52,382 nt of DNA. It comes from a bacterium. GTDB taxonomy: Bacteria > Patescibacteriota > Minisyncoccia > UBA6257 > JAUSGH01. Both the position numbers and the translations under genes were made by a program. Where the stretch lies: the NCBI GenBank assembly GCA_030649055.1, contig JAUSGH010000009.1, positions 1-52,382 of the forward strand, written 5' to 3'. Under the pieces are notes generated by a model. The model was not told the DNA's origin and ran no database searches. It saw nothing but the letters and a program-made list of their open reading frames with translations. Of the stretch, positions 6,327 to 13,553 are shown in pieces (the first letter of the stretch is position 1; each line of letters begins with the position of its first letter).

Positions 6327-7535
6327 ATGTTCAGATTTTTAGAAAAAATCATAGGATTGATGCGTAAAAAAGAGCGCTTTTTAGTGCTGGAGCTGTTTCG
6401 GCATGGTATCCGGGCAACGACGATACGCGTTGATACCGAGGGGCGGTTGCTGCGGGTTGGGGCGCCGACAGCGGCAAAATCCGGAGAATCACTCGTAGCA
6501 TTCGCAAAACGTTTAGGGAAACTTTCGCGGATGAATGTCGTGGTGAGCTGTGACGCGGCGCTTGCCGCGACGGTGCAGGGAAACATCGTTGTGCCGAATG
6601 AAGGCGGGGGAGTGCTGGATGAAGCCGCGGTGGAACATATTGTCGCGCAGTCAATCTGGAAGCTGTTTGATGGTGAGCGCTCCGTGGCGGCAAAACGTCT
6701 CGGCGTATCAACGGATGAGCTTGTGCTTGCGGATGCGCGCGTCTGGCGCGTGGCGCTTGATGGGCGGGTGATGCTGAATCCCCTGGGCTATGCCGCGAAA
6801 AATGTTGAAGTGCGTTTGAGCGTCACGATGATGCCGCGCGCGCAACATGCGTTGCTCACTGCCGCGTTTCCGCTGGGGATCGCGTTGATGAGCGAGTCCG
6901 GGGTTTCATGGGCGCGCGTTCTGCAGTCCACGACCGCTGATGACGCGCCATTTTTAGTCGCCGGACTTTTTCCGGAACATGCGGTGGTTGTTGTGGCCGA
7001 TGATGGCATTCGTTATGTTGACGCGTTTGAATGGGGCGAACAGCAATTGATTTCCGGAGTCGCGGTACAGCTCGCGGTGACGCATGACATCGCGCGATAT
7101 GTCATCGGCGCGGCGCGCGACGGGGCGAAAACTTCGCCGCTCTTCACGCGGAAAGTGGGGGATATTGTCGCGGCGGAGCTACAGCTTCTGGTAAACGGGT
7201 TGCAGACGGTCGCGGGCAAATTGCCGGCGCGCAAATGCCTCGTCGTGCCGTTTTACGATGTGACGAGTGTGCTGCTGAGCATTCCGATTAAAAATATGTC
7301 ACGGCGGCTGGCGAAGGTGTTGTTTGTTTCAGCTGAAGATATTAGTAAAAATTTCGGCTTTGCGATACAATGGAAAGTATCGGAGCCCGCGTACGTATCG
7401 CTCGGCGCCGTGATGAGTTTTTTTGATGCGTATATCGCGCCGAAATTTCAAACATTGAACGCCATCGCGCGTCGGCGTGTGCGCTGGCTGCAATCAGGAA
7501 CGCCAGCCGCAAACGCGAACGAAAGGGAACAGTAA
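6327..7535 (+). CDS. FtsA/PilM-like actin-fold protein (tentative)
   Basis: 402 residues, soluble. The segment LNPLGYAAKNVEVRLSVTMM (about residues 151-170) resembles the FtsA/PilM subdomain that follows an N-P-x-G turn. The N-terminal FLVLELFRHGIRATTI resembles the first strand pair of an actin-like ATPase, but the phosphate-binding loops are degenerate, so ATP binding is unsure. The end is Arg-rich and then disordered. It lies 12 nt upstream of a large single-pass membrane protein (7548-9167) with which it probably works, as FtsA or PilM do with envelope partners. The pair sits between the DGR and infA. Neither division nor pilus genes are nearby to decide the role. Confidence 0.5.
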   Translation: MFRFLEKIIGLMRKKERFLVLELFRHGIRATTIRVDTEGRLLRVGAPTAAKSGESLVAFAKRLGKLSRMNVVVSCDAALAATVQGNIVVPNEGGGVLDEAAVEHIVAQSIWKLFDGERSVAAKRLGVSTDELVLADARVWRVALDGRVMLNPLGYAAKNVEVRLSVTMMPRAQHALLTAAFPLGIALMSESGVSWARVLQSTTADDAPFLVAGLFPEHAVVVVADDGIRYVDAFEWGEQQLISGVAVQLAVTHDIARYVIGAARDGAKTSPLFTRKVGDIVAAELQLLVNGLQTVAGKLPARKCLVVPFYDVTSVLLSIPIKNMSRRLAKVLFVSAEDISKNFGFAIQWKVSEPAYVSLGAVMSFFDAYIAPKFQTLNAIARRRVRWLQSGTPAANANEREQ

Positions 7536-7547
7536 TTTTTACATCCC

Positions 7548-9167
7548 GTGCCACAAGAAACGAAAAAAATTTACGTAAACAAAAACGATGACGCGGCCGT
7601 CGTCGCGGAGAAGGTGATTGATGCCGAGGGAAGCCTCGTTGTGCTGCACGTTCCGCGCTTTTCACGTCTCGCGCAGTCCGAAAACAATTTTCATTTACTG
7701 AGACGCGAGAGCGAAGCGTTAAAGAAAACATTGCGCATAGAATCCGTTGATGACGCGGTTGTGGCGCTCGCGAAAGCCGCCTCTATTGAGGCGGAAAATC
7801 CGTTTTTTAGCCGTGTCGGGCGTCCGGTCGCTGATATTGTGACGTTACCAAAGCCGCGTCGCGTGAAACTTCGCAACATTGTTCCGGAGGCATCGCCGCA
7901 AATAGCCGAAGCGGAAGACGAGGCGCCATCCCCGGAACGCGCGCAGGCAACACTCGTTGGATCGACTGAAGAGGTGGTGCAGGAGCTCAATCGGCAGTTC
8001 GGTCCGATGGATGAGGAGCATCAAAAGCGGCACGGTAAGATGTGGCTCGCGGCGCTTATGCTCGTCGGGTGTTCAAGTGTCGCCGCATTTCTCGGGTTGC
8101 GGGTGCTTCCGCGCGCGGAAATTCACATCGTGACGCAGAAAACGGAATGGGCGTATAGCGACGCAATGGTGGCCGACAAGGGCATAGCCGCGCCTGATGC
8201 CGAAGCCGGAAAAATTCCGGGGCAGTTGTTTACGGAAAAGCGTAATGTCACGCTGACATTCCCCGCGACCGGGCATCGCCAGGTGACCACGAAAGCAAGC
8301 GGAAGCATCACCATCTCCAACGCGTACAGTTCTGACGCGCAAAAGCTTGTCGCGACAACCCGCTTTGTTACGCCGGATGGGAAAATATTTCGGCTAACGA
8401 ATAACGTCACGGTTCCGGGCGCGAAGATTGCGGACGGAAAAATAGTTTCCTCAAGTATTGTTGCCGGGGTAATCGCGGATAAGGCGGGGGAGGAGTATAA
8501 CGTTGCCGGCGGAGTCGCGCTTACTATTCCGGGGCTAAAAGGGACGCCGAAGTACGAGGCATTCCGCGGAGAAACAAAAGAGGCGATGCGCGGAGGGTTT
8601 GTCGGTGAGGCCGCGTATCCGACCGACGGTGATATAAAAACAGCAAAAGACGGAATCGCAACGACACTCGCCGACGGTCTGAAAGCCGCGGTGCTTGCCA
8701 AAGTTCCGCAGGCGTTCAAGGTGCTGGACGGCAGTACGAAGTTCCGCGTGGTGAAGCAAACCGTGGATACGGCGGTGAACGCGGCGGGTCAATTCAGTAT
8801 TACCGCGGAAGCGGAGGTGAGCGCGATGGGTATCCGGGAGGCCGACGCGCTTACGGCGCTTCATGGACGCATCGCGAAGGAAATCGTGGGGGAGCATGAG
8901 GTGAAGCGTGAGGCATTAAAATACGGAACGGCGCGTTTTGACGTGGGAGCCGGTCGCATGACCGTGCCTCTTGATTATTCGGCTACGGTCGCGCGCAAAG
9001 TAAACGTCGACGAGCTCCGTGGCAACGTGCTGTTGAAATCAGAGCGTGATCTGAGGGCGATGGTGCTGAATATTTCCGGACTTCTTAGCGCGCGCATCAC
9101 GCTGTGGCCGTTTTGGGTGCGCACGGTGCCGGGCGACGGCGCGAAGGTCAAAATCTCGGTGGAATAA
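7548..9167 (+). CDS. Large single-pass membrane protein with an external beta-rich domain
   Basis: 539 residues starting at GTG, 12 nt after the previous stop, with no Shine-Dalgarno. Residues 1-160 are cytoplasmic and charged. One membrane helix (WLAALMLVGCSSVAAFLGL, about residues 165-185) follows. The rest (about 190-539) is outside and beta-rich, with repeated Thr/Val/Ala strands such as TTKASGSITISNAYS and VTVPGAKIADGKIV. That stretch reminds me of proteins labelled baseplate J-like in Parcubacteria, but I cannot confirm it. It is probably an envelope or appendage component anchored inside by the FtsA/PilM-like neighbour. The function is not known. Confidence 0.6.
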   Translation: MPQETKKIYVNKNDDAAVVAEKVIDAEGSLVVLHVPRFSRLAQSENNFHLLRRESEALKKTLRIESVDDAVVALAKAASIEAENPFFSRVGRPVADIVTLPKPRRVKLRNIVPEASPQIAEAEDEAPSPERAQATLVGSTEEVVQELNRQFGPMDEEHQKRHGKMWLAALMLVGCSSVAAFLGLRVLPRAEIHIVTQKTEWAYSDAMVADKGIAAPDAEAGKIPGQLFTEKRNVTLTFPATGHRQVTTKASGSITISNAYSSDAQKLVATTRFVTPDGKIFRLTNNVTVPGAKIADGKIVSSSIVAGVIADKAGEEYNVAGGVALTIPGLKGTPKYEAFRGETKEAMRGGFVGEAAYPTDGDIKTAKDGIATTLADGLKAAVLAKVPQAFKVLDGSTKFRVVKQTVDTAVNAAGQFSITAEAEVSAMGIREADALTALHGRIAKEIVGEHEVKREALKYGTARFDVGAGRMTVPLDYSATVARKVNVDELRGNVLLKSERDLRAMVLNISGLLSARITLWPFWVRTVPGDGAKVKISVE

Positions 9168-9174
9168 GTGGCTA

Positions 9175-9204
9175 TTGACGGCTTGGAGGTCGTCATGCTA
9201 CGCT
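9175..9204 (+). promoter_or_regulatory. Promoter of infA
   Basis: TTGACG (9175-9180), 18-nt spacer, TACGCT (9199-9204). The predicted start near 9211 leaves only about 4 nt before the ATG at 9215, so infA mRNA would be practically leaderless. Confidence 0.6.
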
Positions 9205-9214
9205 AGATACTTAC

Positions 9215-9457
9215 ATGAGTGATTTTCCTCCCGCAGCCGGTAATCCGTCAAAAAACGTAGTGAGAATCGAGGGTATCGTGGAGGAGTCGCTTCCGGCGAC
9301 GACGTTTCGCGTCAAAATTGAAGGCGGAAGAGAAGTGTTGGCGCATCTCGCGGGAAGACTGCGACTCCACTATATAAAAATTCTTCCGGGTGACCGCGTG
9401 CTCATGGAAATGACCCCGTATGATGATGCAAGGGGGAGAATCGTGAGGAGGTTGTAA
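9215..9457 (+). CDS. infA: Translation initiation factor IF-1
   Basis: 80 residues of an S1/OB-fold protein. Conserved parts are IEGIVEESLPATTFRVKIEGG, EVLAHLAGRLRLHYIKILPGDRV and MTPYDDARGRIVRRL, which match IF-1 almost end to end. An N-terminal extension of about 13 residues (MSDFPPAAGNPSK) is longer than usual. IF-1 binds the A site of the 30S subunit and assists IF-2 and IF-3 during initiation. It heads the block of ribosomal protein genes, with rpmJ next, the common bacterial order. Confidence 0.95.
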   Translation: MSDFPPAAGNPSKNVVRIEGIVEESLPATTFRVKIEGGREVLAHLAGRLRLHYIKILPGDRVLMEMTPYDDARGRIVRRL

Positions 9458-9557
9458 AGCTTCATTAGGGCATTAGCTTCATTAGTGAATCTCGGTATTT
9501 TACTTAATCTCACGACTAACGAAGCTAACAATCTAACGAAGCTAAAAAGCTAACACT
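9458..9557. repeat. Degenerate GCTTCATTAG-word inverted repeat
   Basis: Between infA and rpmJ, left-arm words such as GCTTCATTAGGGCATTAG face right-arm words CTAACGAAGCTAACAATC and CTAACGAAGC around an AT-rich centre. The right arm runs to within 5 nt of the rpmJ ATG. The same word recurs at 40050-40078. Confidence 0.7.
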
Positions 9558-9671
9558 ATGAAGGTTCGCGCATCAGTGAAAAAAATTTGCAGCAATTGTA
9601 AGCTTGTGCGCCGTAAGGGCAGAATTTATGTTACCTGCAGCACTCCGAAGCATAAACAGCGTCAGGGGTAG
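9558..9671 (+). CDS. rpmJ: Ribosomal protein bL36
   Basis: 37 residues beginning [11 protein letters not shown], with the zinc-ribbon ligands C11, C14, C27 and H32 of the classic C+ form of L36 (C-x2-C-x12-C-x4-H). It is a structural protein of the 50S subunit that binds 23S rRNA near the peptidyl-transferase region. Full length for the family. It lies between infA and rpsM, as in most bacteria. There is no Shine-Dalgarno; the start codon follows the CTAACAC end of the word repeat. Confidence 0.95.
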   Translation: MKVRASVKKICSNCKLVRRKGRIYVTCSTPKHKQRQG

Positions 9672-9677
9672 ATATAG

Positions 9678-9793
9678 TACTCACGAATGACGCGAATAAC
9701 AAATAAAAATATCGCGAATAGAGCTAAACAACCCCGATCCAAACTAGCCATTCGCATTATTCATCACCCAATTCGCGATATTCGCGAACACTA
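9678..9793. repeat. Paired (inverted) copies of the 45-nt leader element before rpsM
   Basis: The right copy (about 9750-9793) reads CATTCGCATTATTC then CCCAATTCGCG and TTCGCGAACACT, ending 3 nt before the rpsM ATG. The left copy (about 9678-9725) is the same element inverted (CGAATGACGCGAATAAC ... ATCGCGAATAG). Other copies are at 10189, 12066, 12117, 16413 and 37292. Confidence 0.75.
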
Positions 9794-9796
9794 CAT

Positions 9797-10180
9797 ATGA
9801 GAATCGTCGGCATCAACATTCCGGATAATAAAAAAGTTCTTTACGCCCTGCCGTATATCCACGGCGTTGGCCGAGCATTAGCGGAAAAAATCATCAAAGC
9901 GACGAATATCAATCCGGATACGAGAGCAAAAGATCTAACGCCGCAGGAAGTTGCGCACATCAAGGACTATATTGAAAAGAGCGTGAAGGTGGAGGGTGAA
10001 TTGCGCGCGATGGTGAAGCAAAACATTACGTTGCTCAAAGAAATGCTTGCGTATCGCGGCAATCGTCACGCGCGACATCTTCCGGTACGCGGCCAGCGGA
10101 CAAAAACCAATTCACGCACCGTGCGTGGCAACGTCAGAAAGACTGCCGGCAGCGGTAAACGGAAAGTTGAGCTGAAGTAA
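9797..10180 (+). CDS. rpsM: Ribosomal protein uS13
   Basis: 127 residues. It opens with MRIVGINIPDNKKVLYALPYI and contains GVGRALAEKII (helix-turn-helix-like H2TH part), YRGNRHARHLPVRGQRTKTNSRT and a basic tail ending GSGKRKVELK. This is full-length S13 from the head of the 30S subunit, which contacts the P-site tRNA and bridges to the 50S. There is no ribosome-binding site; the ATG is preceded by the leader element ending TTCGCGAACACTACAT. It is the second gene after infA and is followed by rpsK. Confidence 0.97.
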   Translation: MRIVGINIPDNKKVLYALPYIHGVGRALAEKIIKATNINPDTRAKDLTPQEVAHIKDYIEKSVKVEGELRAMVKQNITLLKEMLAYRGNRHARHLPVRGQRTKTNSRTVRGNVRKTAGSGKRKVELK

Positions 10181-10188
10181 ACTAAGAT

Positions 10189-10231
10189 ATTCGCATTATT
10201 TAAACCAAATTCGCATTATTCGCGATTACTC
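10189..10231 (+). repeat. 45-nt leader element before rpsK
   Basis: ATTCGCATTATTTAAACC then AAATTCGCATTATTCGCG and ATTACTC, ending directly before the rpsK ATG at 10234. It is very similar to the element before the SBP gene (16413-16460, minus strand) and to the interrupted copy before tdk (37292-37383). Confidence 0.75.
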
Positions 10232-10233
10232 TC

Positions 10234-10671
10234 ATGGGAAAGAAAAAAGTTGCGCAAAAAAGCGGGGATCAGGCGTCCGGGGACGCGGCGGCGCCGAAGG
10301 CGGCCGTGAAAGAGACGTCCAAAAAATATGAGCGCGGCAGAGCGTATGTCAACGCATCGTACAACAACACCGTCATTTCCATGACCGACGAGAAAGGGAA
10401 CGTATTGGCATGGGGTTCGGCGGGGTCGCTCGGGTTTACGGGTCCGAAAAAAGCAACTCCGTTTGCCGCGTCAAAGGTGGTCGCCGCGCTTGCGGAGAAG
10501 CTTCGTAAATCGGGCCCCGTGCATATTGAGGTGCTGTTAAACGGCGTCGGCGGCGGGAGAGATTCCGCGGTGCGTTCGCTCGCGAACCAGGGGTTTGACG
10601 TGCTTTCCATTAAAGATGTGACGCCGATTCCACATAACGGACCGCGTCAGCGAAAAGTGCGCAGAATATAA
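10234..10671 (+). CDS. rpsK: Ribosomal protein uS11
   Basis: 145 residues. After a Lys/Ala-rich N-terminal extension (about 27 residues) comes the S11 core: AYVNASYNNTVISMTDEKGN, WGSAGSLGFTGPKKATPFAA, GVGGGRDSAVRSL and TPIPHNGPRQRKVRRI at the C-terminus. S11 sits on the 30S platform and binds the 3' end of 16S rRNA near the anti-Shine-Dalgarno. It has no Shine-Dalgarno itself. The stop is followed 4 nt later by the rpsD ATG, so the two are almost certainly co-transcribed. Confidence 0.97.
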   Translation: MGKKKVAQKSGDQASGDAAAPKAAVKETSKKYERGRAYVNASYNNTVISMTDEKGNVLAWGSAGSLGFTGPKKATPFAASKVVAALAEKLRKSGPVHIEVLLNGVGGGRDSAVRSLANQGFDVLSIKDVTPIPHNGPRQRKVRRI

Positions 10672-10675
10672 GACT

Positions 10676-11290
10676 ATGTTTAACACCAGCGAAAAAAGAG
10701 AGCGCGCGTTGGGAATGAAGCTTATGCTGAAGCCGCATCGGTGTGCTTCGCCGAAGTGCGCGACCATCCGTAAGCCGCAGCCTCCGGGTCCGCACGGCGG
10801 AAAGCGCCGCAGAGGCGCCTCCGAATTCGGATTGCAGTTACGCGAAAAACAAAAGATCAAGGCGATGTACGGCATCCGCGAAGCGGCAATGCAAAAAGTA
10901 TTTACGGCGGCGGTAAAATCCGCTGAAGCAACCGGCGAAGCGATGCTTGCTCGCTTGGAGCGCCGTTTGGATAATATCGTGTACCGTCTGGGTTTTGCTC
11001 CGTCGCGTTCGGTTGCGCGTCAGCTTGTCGGTCACGGCCATATTTTTGTGAACGGCCGCAGAGTCGATGTTCCCTCGGCGCTTGTTTCAATCGGGAATGT
11101 TATTACCATCCGCCCCGCATCAAAAGATCACTCGGGATTTAAAGAGCTCGCGGAAACAATGAAAAAGTACGAGGCGCCGGTGTGGCTTTCACTTGACAAA
11201 TCAACGCTTACCGGAAAGATGACGGCGATGCCAAAAGATTTGGAAACGTTGTTTGATACCAACTTGGTCGTTGACTATTATTCAAAATAA
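10676..11290 (+). CDS. rpsD: Ribosomal protein uS4
   Basis: 204 residues. RRGASEFGLQLREKQKIKAMYGI and the S4 RNA-binding domain RLERRLDNIVYRLGFAPSRSVARQLVGHGHIFVNGRRV are textbook. It ends with ALETLF-like DLETLFDTNLVVDYYSK. S4 starts 30S body assembly. The N-terminus holds C23 and C28 (HRCASPKCA), a partial zinc-knuckle pattern. It starts 4 nt after rpsK. Its 3' end is followed closely by rpoA, the order found in many bacteria. Confidence 0.97.
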   Translation: MFNTSEKRERALGMKLMLKPHRCASPKCATIRKPQPPGPHGGKRRRGASEFGLQLREKQKIKAMYGIREAAMQKVFTAAVKSAEATGEAMLARLERRLDNIVYRLGFAPSRSVARQLVGHGHIFVNGRRVDVPSALVSIGNVITIRPASKDHSGFKELAETMKKYEAPVWLSLDKSTLTGKMTAMPKDLETLFDTNLVVDYYSK

Positions 11291-11312
11291 ATTAATCAAA
11301 AAACCGCACACT

Positions 11313-12065
11313 ATGCAGTTTTCCAATCTTGGAGAGAACGTACAAATTAAGAGGATTTCCGAGGACACAAAAGAAGGTGTGTTCGAAATTGAGGGTCTCT
11401 ACACCGGCTACGGCATTACCGTGGGGAACTCGCTGCGCAGAGTTTTGCTTTCTTCGCTTCCGGGCGCCGCGATTACGCAAGTGAAAATCAAAGGTGTCGG
11501 CCATGAGTTTACGACTATCCCGCACGTGATGGAGGATGTGGTGGAGATCGCCATGAACTTGAAGAAAATTCGTTTTCGTTTATATACTGACGAGACGCAA
11601 ACATTAACGCTCAAGGTGAAGGGGGAGAACGTGGTGACCGCGGGGGATATTGAAATAAACGCGAACGTGGAAGTGATCACGCCGGACGCGCACATCGCGA
11701 CAATTTCAGCAAAGAGCGGCGAGCTGGAAATGGAATTTACCGTGGAGCGCGGCTTGGGCTACGTTCCGGTGGAAGCGCGGAAACTGGAGAAGCTCGCGAT
11801 TGGCGTTGTCGCGCTGGACGCGATTTTCACGCCCGTCACGCGCGTGAGCTATTCCGTGGAAAACATGCGCGTCGCGGACCGCACCGACTACAACCGGCTG
11901 CGCTTAGTGATTGAAACCGATGGGAGCATTACGCCGTCGGCGGCGCTTGTCGCATCCGCGAACATTTTGCAGGAACACTTCGCGAAACTTATTGTGCTGG
12001 ATGTGAAGGTGATTGAGGGAGAAAAAGCCGAGCCGAAGAAAAAAACAAAGAAGACAAAAAAATGA
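11313..12065 (+). CDS. rpoA: DNA-directed RNA polymerase alpha subunit lacking the C-terminal domain
   Basis: 250 residues from the ATG at 11313. An in-frame ATG at 11253 lies inside rpsD and is not credible. The N-terminal dimerisation and beta/beta'-binding domain is complete: GLYTGYGITVGNSLRRVLLSS, HEFTTIPHVMEDVVEI, ERGLGYVPVEARK, VTRVSYSVENMRVADRTDYNRLRLVIETDGSITPSAAL-type sequence and ILQEHFAKLI. The protein then ends in a Lys-rich tail (KAEPKKKTKKTKK). The usual linker and alpha-CTD, which bind UP elements and activators, are absent (normal length about 315-335). The stop codon is clean and rplQ follows, so this is not an assembly break. Confidence 0.95.
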   Translation: MQFSNLGENVQIKRISEDTKEGVFEIEGLYTGYGITVGNSLRRVLLSSLPGAAITQVKIKGVGHEFTTIPHVMEDVVEIAMNLKKIRFRLYTDETQTLTLKVKGENVVTAGDIEINANVEVITPDAHIATISAKSGELEMEFTVERGLGYVPVEARKLEKLAIGVVALDAIFTPVTRVSYSVENMRVADRTDYNRLRLVIETDGSITPSAALVASANILQEHFAKLIVLDVKVIEGEKAEPKKKTKKTKK

Positions 12066-12163
12066 AGTAATCACGAATAACGCGAATCCTCGGCAAATAA
12101 TGCGAATAGCTCAAAAACCCATTTGCATTATTCGCCCCCCATTCGCATTATTAGCGAACACTC
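12066..12163. repeat. Inverted pair of leader elements before rplQ
   Basis: The left copy (12066-12112, inverted) reads GTAATCACGAATAACGCG and AAATAATGCGAATAG. The right copy (12117-12163) reads CATTTGCATTATTCGCC and CATTCGCATTATTAGCG then AACACTCC, ending right before the rplQ ATG at 12166. The two face each other over a few nucleotides and could form a long hairpin. Confidence 0.75.
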
Positions 12164-12165
12164 CT

Positions 12166-12510
12166 ATGTTTAGCATCAAAAGAAAACTCCATAGAACCGT
12201 CGGACCGCGCCGTAACTTCGTGCGTATTTTGGCGCACAACCTTATTATGGGCGGAACTATTGAGACGACCGACGCAAGGGCGAAGACAATCCGCCCGATT
12301 ATGGAGAAGCTGGTAACCATCGCGCGGCGGGGAAGACTGCAGGATTTGCGGCTTTTGCTCTCGCGGCTGCCGAAGGACGCCGCGTCAAAGTTGTATTATG
12401 AAATCGCTCCGAAGTATAAAGAGCGTAAAGGCGGGTACCTCCGAATTCTGAAGCTGGGGAATATGCGCCGACGCGATGCGGCAAAAACAGCGACGATATC
12501 ATTTGTATAA
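12166..12510 (+). CDS. rplQ: Ribosomal protein bL17
   Basis: 114 residues from MFSIKRKLHRTVGPRRNF; the upstream extension of the frame is the repeat. Conserved L17 parts are GPRRNFVRILAHNLI, IETTDARAKTIRPIMEKLVTIARRG and YLRILKLGNMRRRDAAKTATISFV. L17 lies at the exit tunnel of the 50S subunit. It follows rpoA, the usual order. There is no Shine-Dalgarno. Its stop codon is separated from the rplM ATG by one base. Confidence 0.95.
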   Translation: MFSIKRKLHRTVGPRRNFVRILAHNLIMGGTIETTDARAKTIRPIMEKLVTIARRGRLQDLRLLLSRLPKDAASKLYYEIAPKYKERKGGYLRILKLGNMRRRDAAKTATISFV

Positions 12511-12511
12511 T

Positions 12512-12853
12512 ATGGATTACATTATTGACGCAAAAAATCAACGACTCGGCCGGCTTGCGACGCAAATTGCGGTGACATTGCAGGGCAAGAAAAACGTGAA
12601 GTATGAGCCTCGCTTGCGGGGTGAAGATCGCGTGGTGGTGAAAAACGCTGGAGGCATCGTGGTGACCGGAGGAAAAGAAAAGAAGAAAATTTATTACCGC
12701 CACACCGGATATATGGGTCATTTGCGCGAGCATTTGTTTGCCGAGGAATTTGCCAAGCATCCGGGCGAGGTATTGCGCGAAGCGGTGCGCAGAATGCTTC
12801 CGAGGAACTTCTTGCGTGATAAAAGATTGGCAATGTTGAAAATAGAAAAATAA
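12512..12853 (+). CDS. rplM: Ribosomal protein uL13
   Basis: 113 residues starting MDYIIDAKNQRLGRLATQIA. Conserved parts are RVVVKNAGGIVVTGGKEKKKIYYRHTGYMG and REAVRRMLPRNFLRDKRLAMLKI. It is shorter than E. coli L13 (142) because the N-terminal WYxIDA lead-in and the last segment are trimmed. L13 is an early-assembly 50S protein. It starts one base after the rplQ stop, which suggests translational coupling without a Shine-Dalgarno. It is paired with rpsI as in nearly all bacteria. Confidence 0.95.
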   Translation: MDYIIDAKNQRLGRLATQIAVTLQGKKNVKYEPRLRGEDRVVVKNAGGIVVTGGKEKKKIYYRHTGYMGHLREHLFAEEFAKHPGEVLREAVRRMLPRNFLRDKRLAMLKIEK

Positions 12854-12859
12854 AAATCT

Positions 12860-13297
12860 ATGATGACCCCGCGTGCTAAAAAAACAGAAGAAAAACCGAA
12901 AGTGGAAAAGATGCGGTATGTTGAAGGGTTGGGCGGCCGAAAAACCGCGCATGCCCGCGTGCGTTTGTACGCGAAGCATGGCGACGTGATAGTGAACGAC
13001 CGACCGCTCGCCGTGTACTTTAGGCTGCCGAAGTTGCAGCAGACCGCGATTGCGGCGCTCAAACTCCTGGGGCTTGAGGAAACGATTTCGGCGACGGTGC
13101 ACGTGAAAGGGGGCGGCATTTCCGCGCAAGCCGACGCGGTGCGGCACGGCATCGCGCAAGCGCTGGTGCGGATGAACGAGGAATACAAAAAGAAACTGCG
13201 GGGCGTGGGATATTTGACCCGCGACGCGCGCGAAGTTGAGCGCAAAAAACCAGGCCTTAAGAAAGCGAGAAAATCTCCGCAGTGGGCGAAACGGTAG
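12860..13297 (+). CDS. rpsI: Ribosomal protein uS9
   Basis: 145 residues with a basic N-terminal extension (about 17 residues). Then comes the S9 core: YVEGLGGRKTAHARVRLY, VNDRPLAVYF, TVHVKGGGISAQADAVRHGIAQALV and the C-terminal GYLTRDAREVERKKPGLKKARKSPQWAKR-type tail, whose last Lys-Arg reaches the P-site tRNA. The final codons GGGCGAAACGG are mirrored by TTTCGC immediately after the stop and repeated directly at 13426-13435, which marks the boundary of an inserted element. Confidence 0.95.
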   Translation: MMTPRAKKTEEKPKVEKMRYVEGLGGRKTAHARVRLYAKHGDVIVNDRPLAVYFRLPKLQQTAIAALKLLGLEETISATVHVKGGGISAQADAVRHGIAQALVRMNEEYKKKLRGVGYLTRDAREVERKKPGLKKARKSPQWAKR

Positions 13298-13435
13298 TTT
13301 CGCACAATGCGGAGAGGGGGTGGGTCGGAGGGGGCGGCGAAACCGCCCCTTCCGTGTTGGAAAACAGGTCGCTCGAGCGACCGTTAGAAACCGTCGGTTT
13401 CTAAGGAGCGAAGCGACACCACATCGGGCGAAACG
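13298..13435 (+). mobile_element. Hairpin-rich element after rpsI, relative of the tRNA-end elements
   Basis: Non-coding. Directly after the rpsI stop the sequence mirrors the gene end (CTCCGCAGTGGGCGAAAC before, GTTTCGCACAATGCGGAG after). Then come hairpins GGGGCGGCGAAACCGCCCC-like, GGTCGCTCGAGCGACC and TTAGAAACCGTCGGTTTC-TAA (13384-13404). These are followed by GGAGCGAAGCGAC (13405-13417), which is identical to the tRNA-His element. It ends in a direct copy of GGGCGAAACG (13426-13435) that is also present in rpsI at 13284-13293. Confidence 0.6.
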
Positions 13436-13442
13436 TTAAAAC

Positions 13443-13468
13443 AAAAACTCCCCGTAAGGGGAGTTTTT
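13443..13468 (+). terminator. Terminator of the ribosomal block
   Basis: AAAAACTCCCC GTAA GGGGAGTTTTT: an 11-bp stem with a T-tract on either side. It closes the infA-to-rpsI block. Confidence 0.85.
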
Positions 13469-13553
13469 GCTAGTTTCGCCCGCTGCGTGGGAGGAAGTAG
13501 TGTGCTAGAATTATAGTAGAATCACTTTCCGTTGTTTTTCTTGGAGGTGGATC

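Noticed and set aside
12299-13159. Minus-strand frame of 286 codons over rplM and rpsI
   Set aside because: Antisense to two unmistakable ribosomal protein genes.
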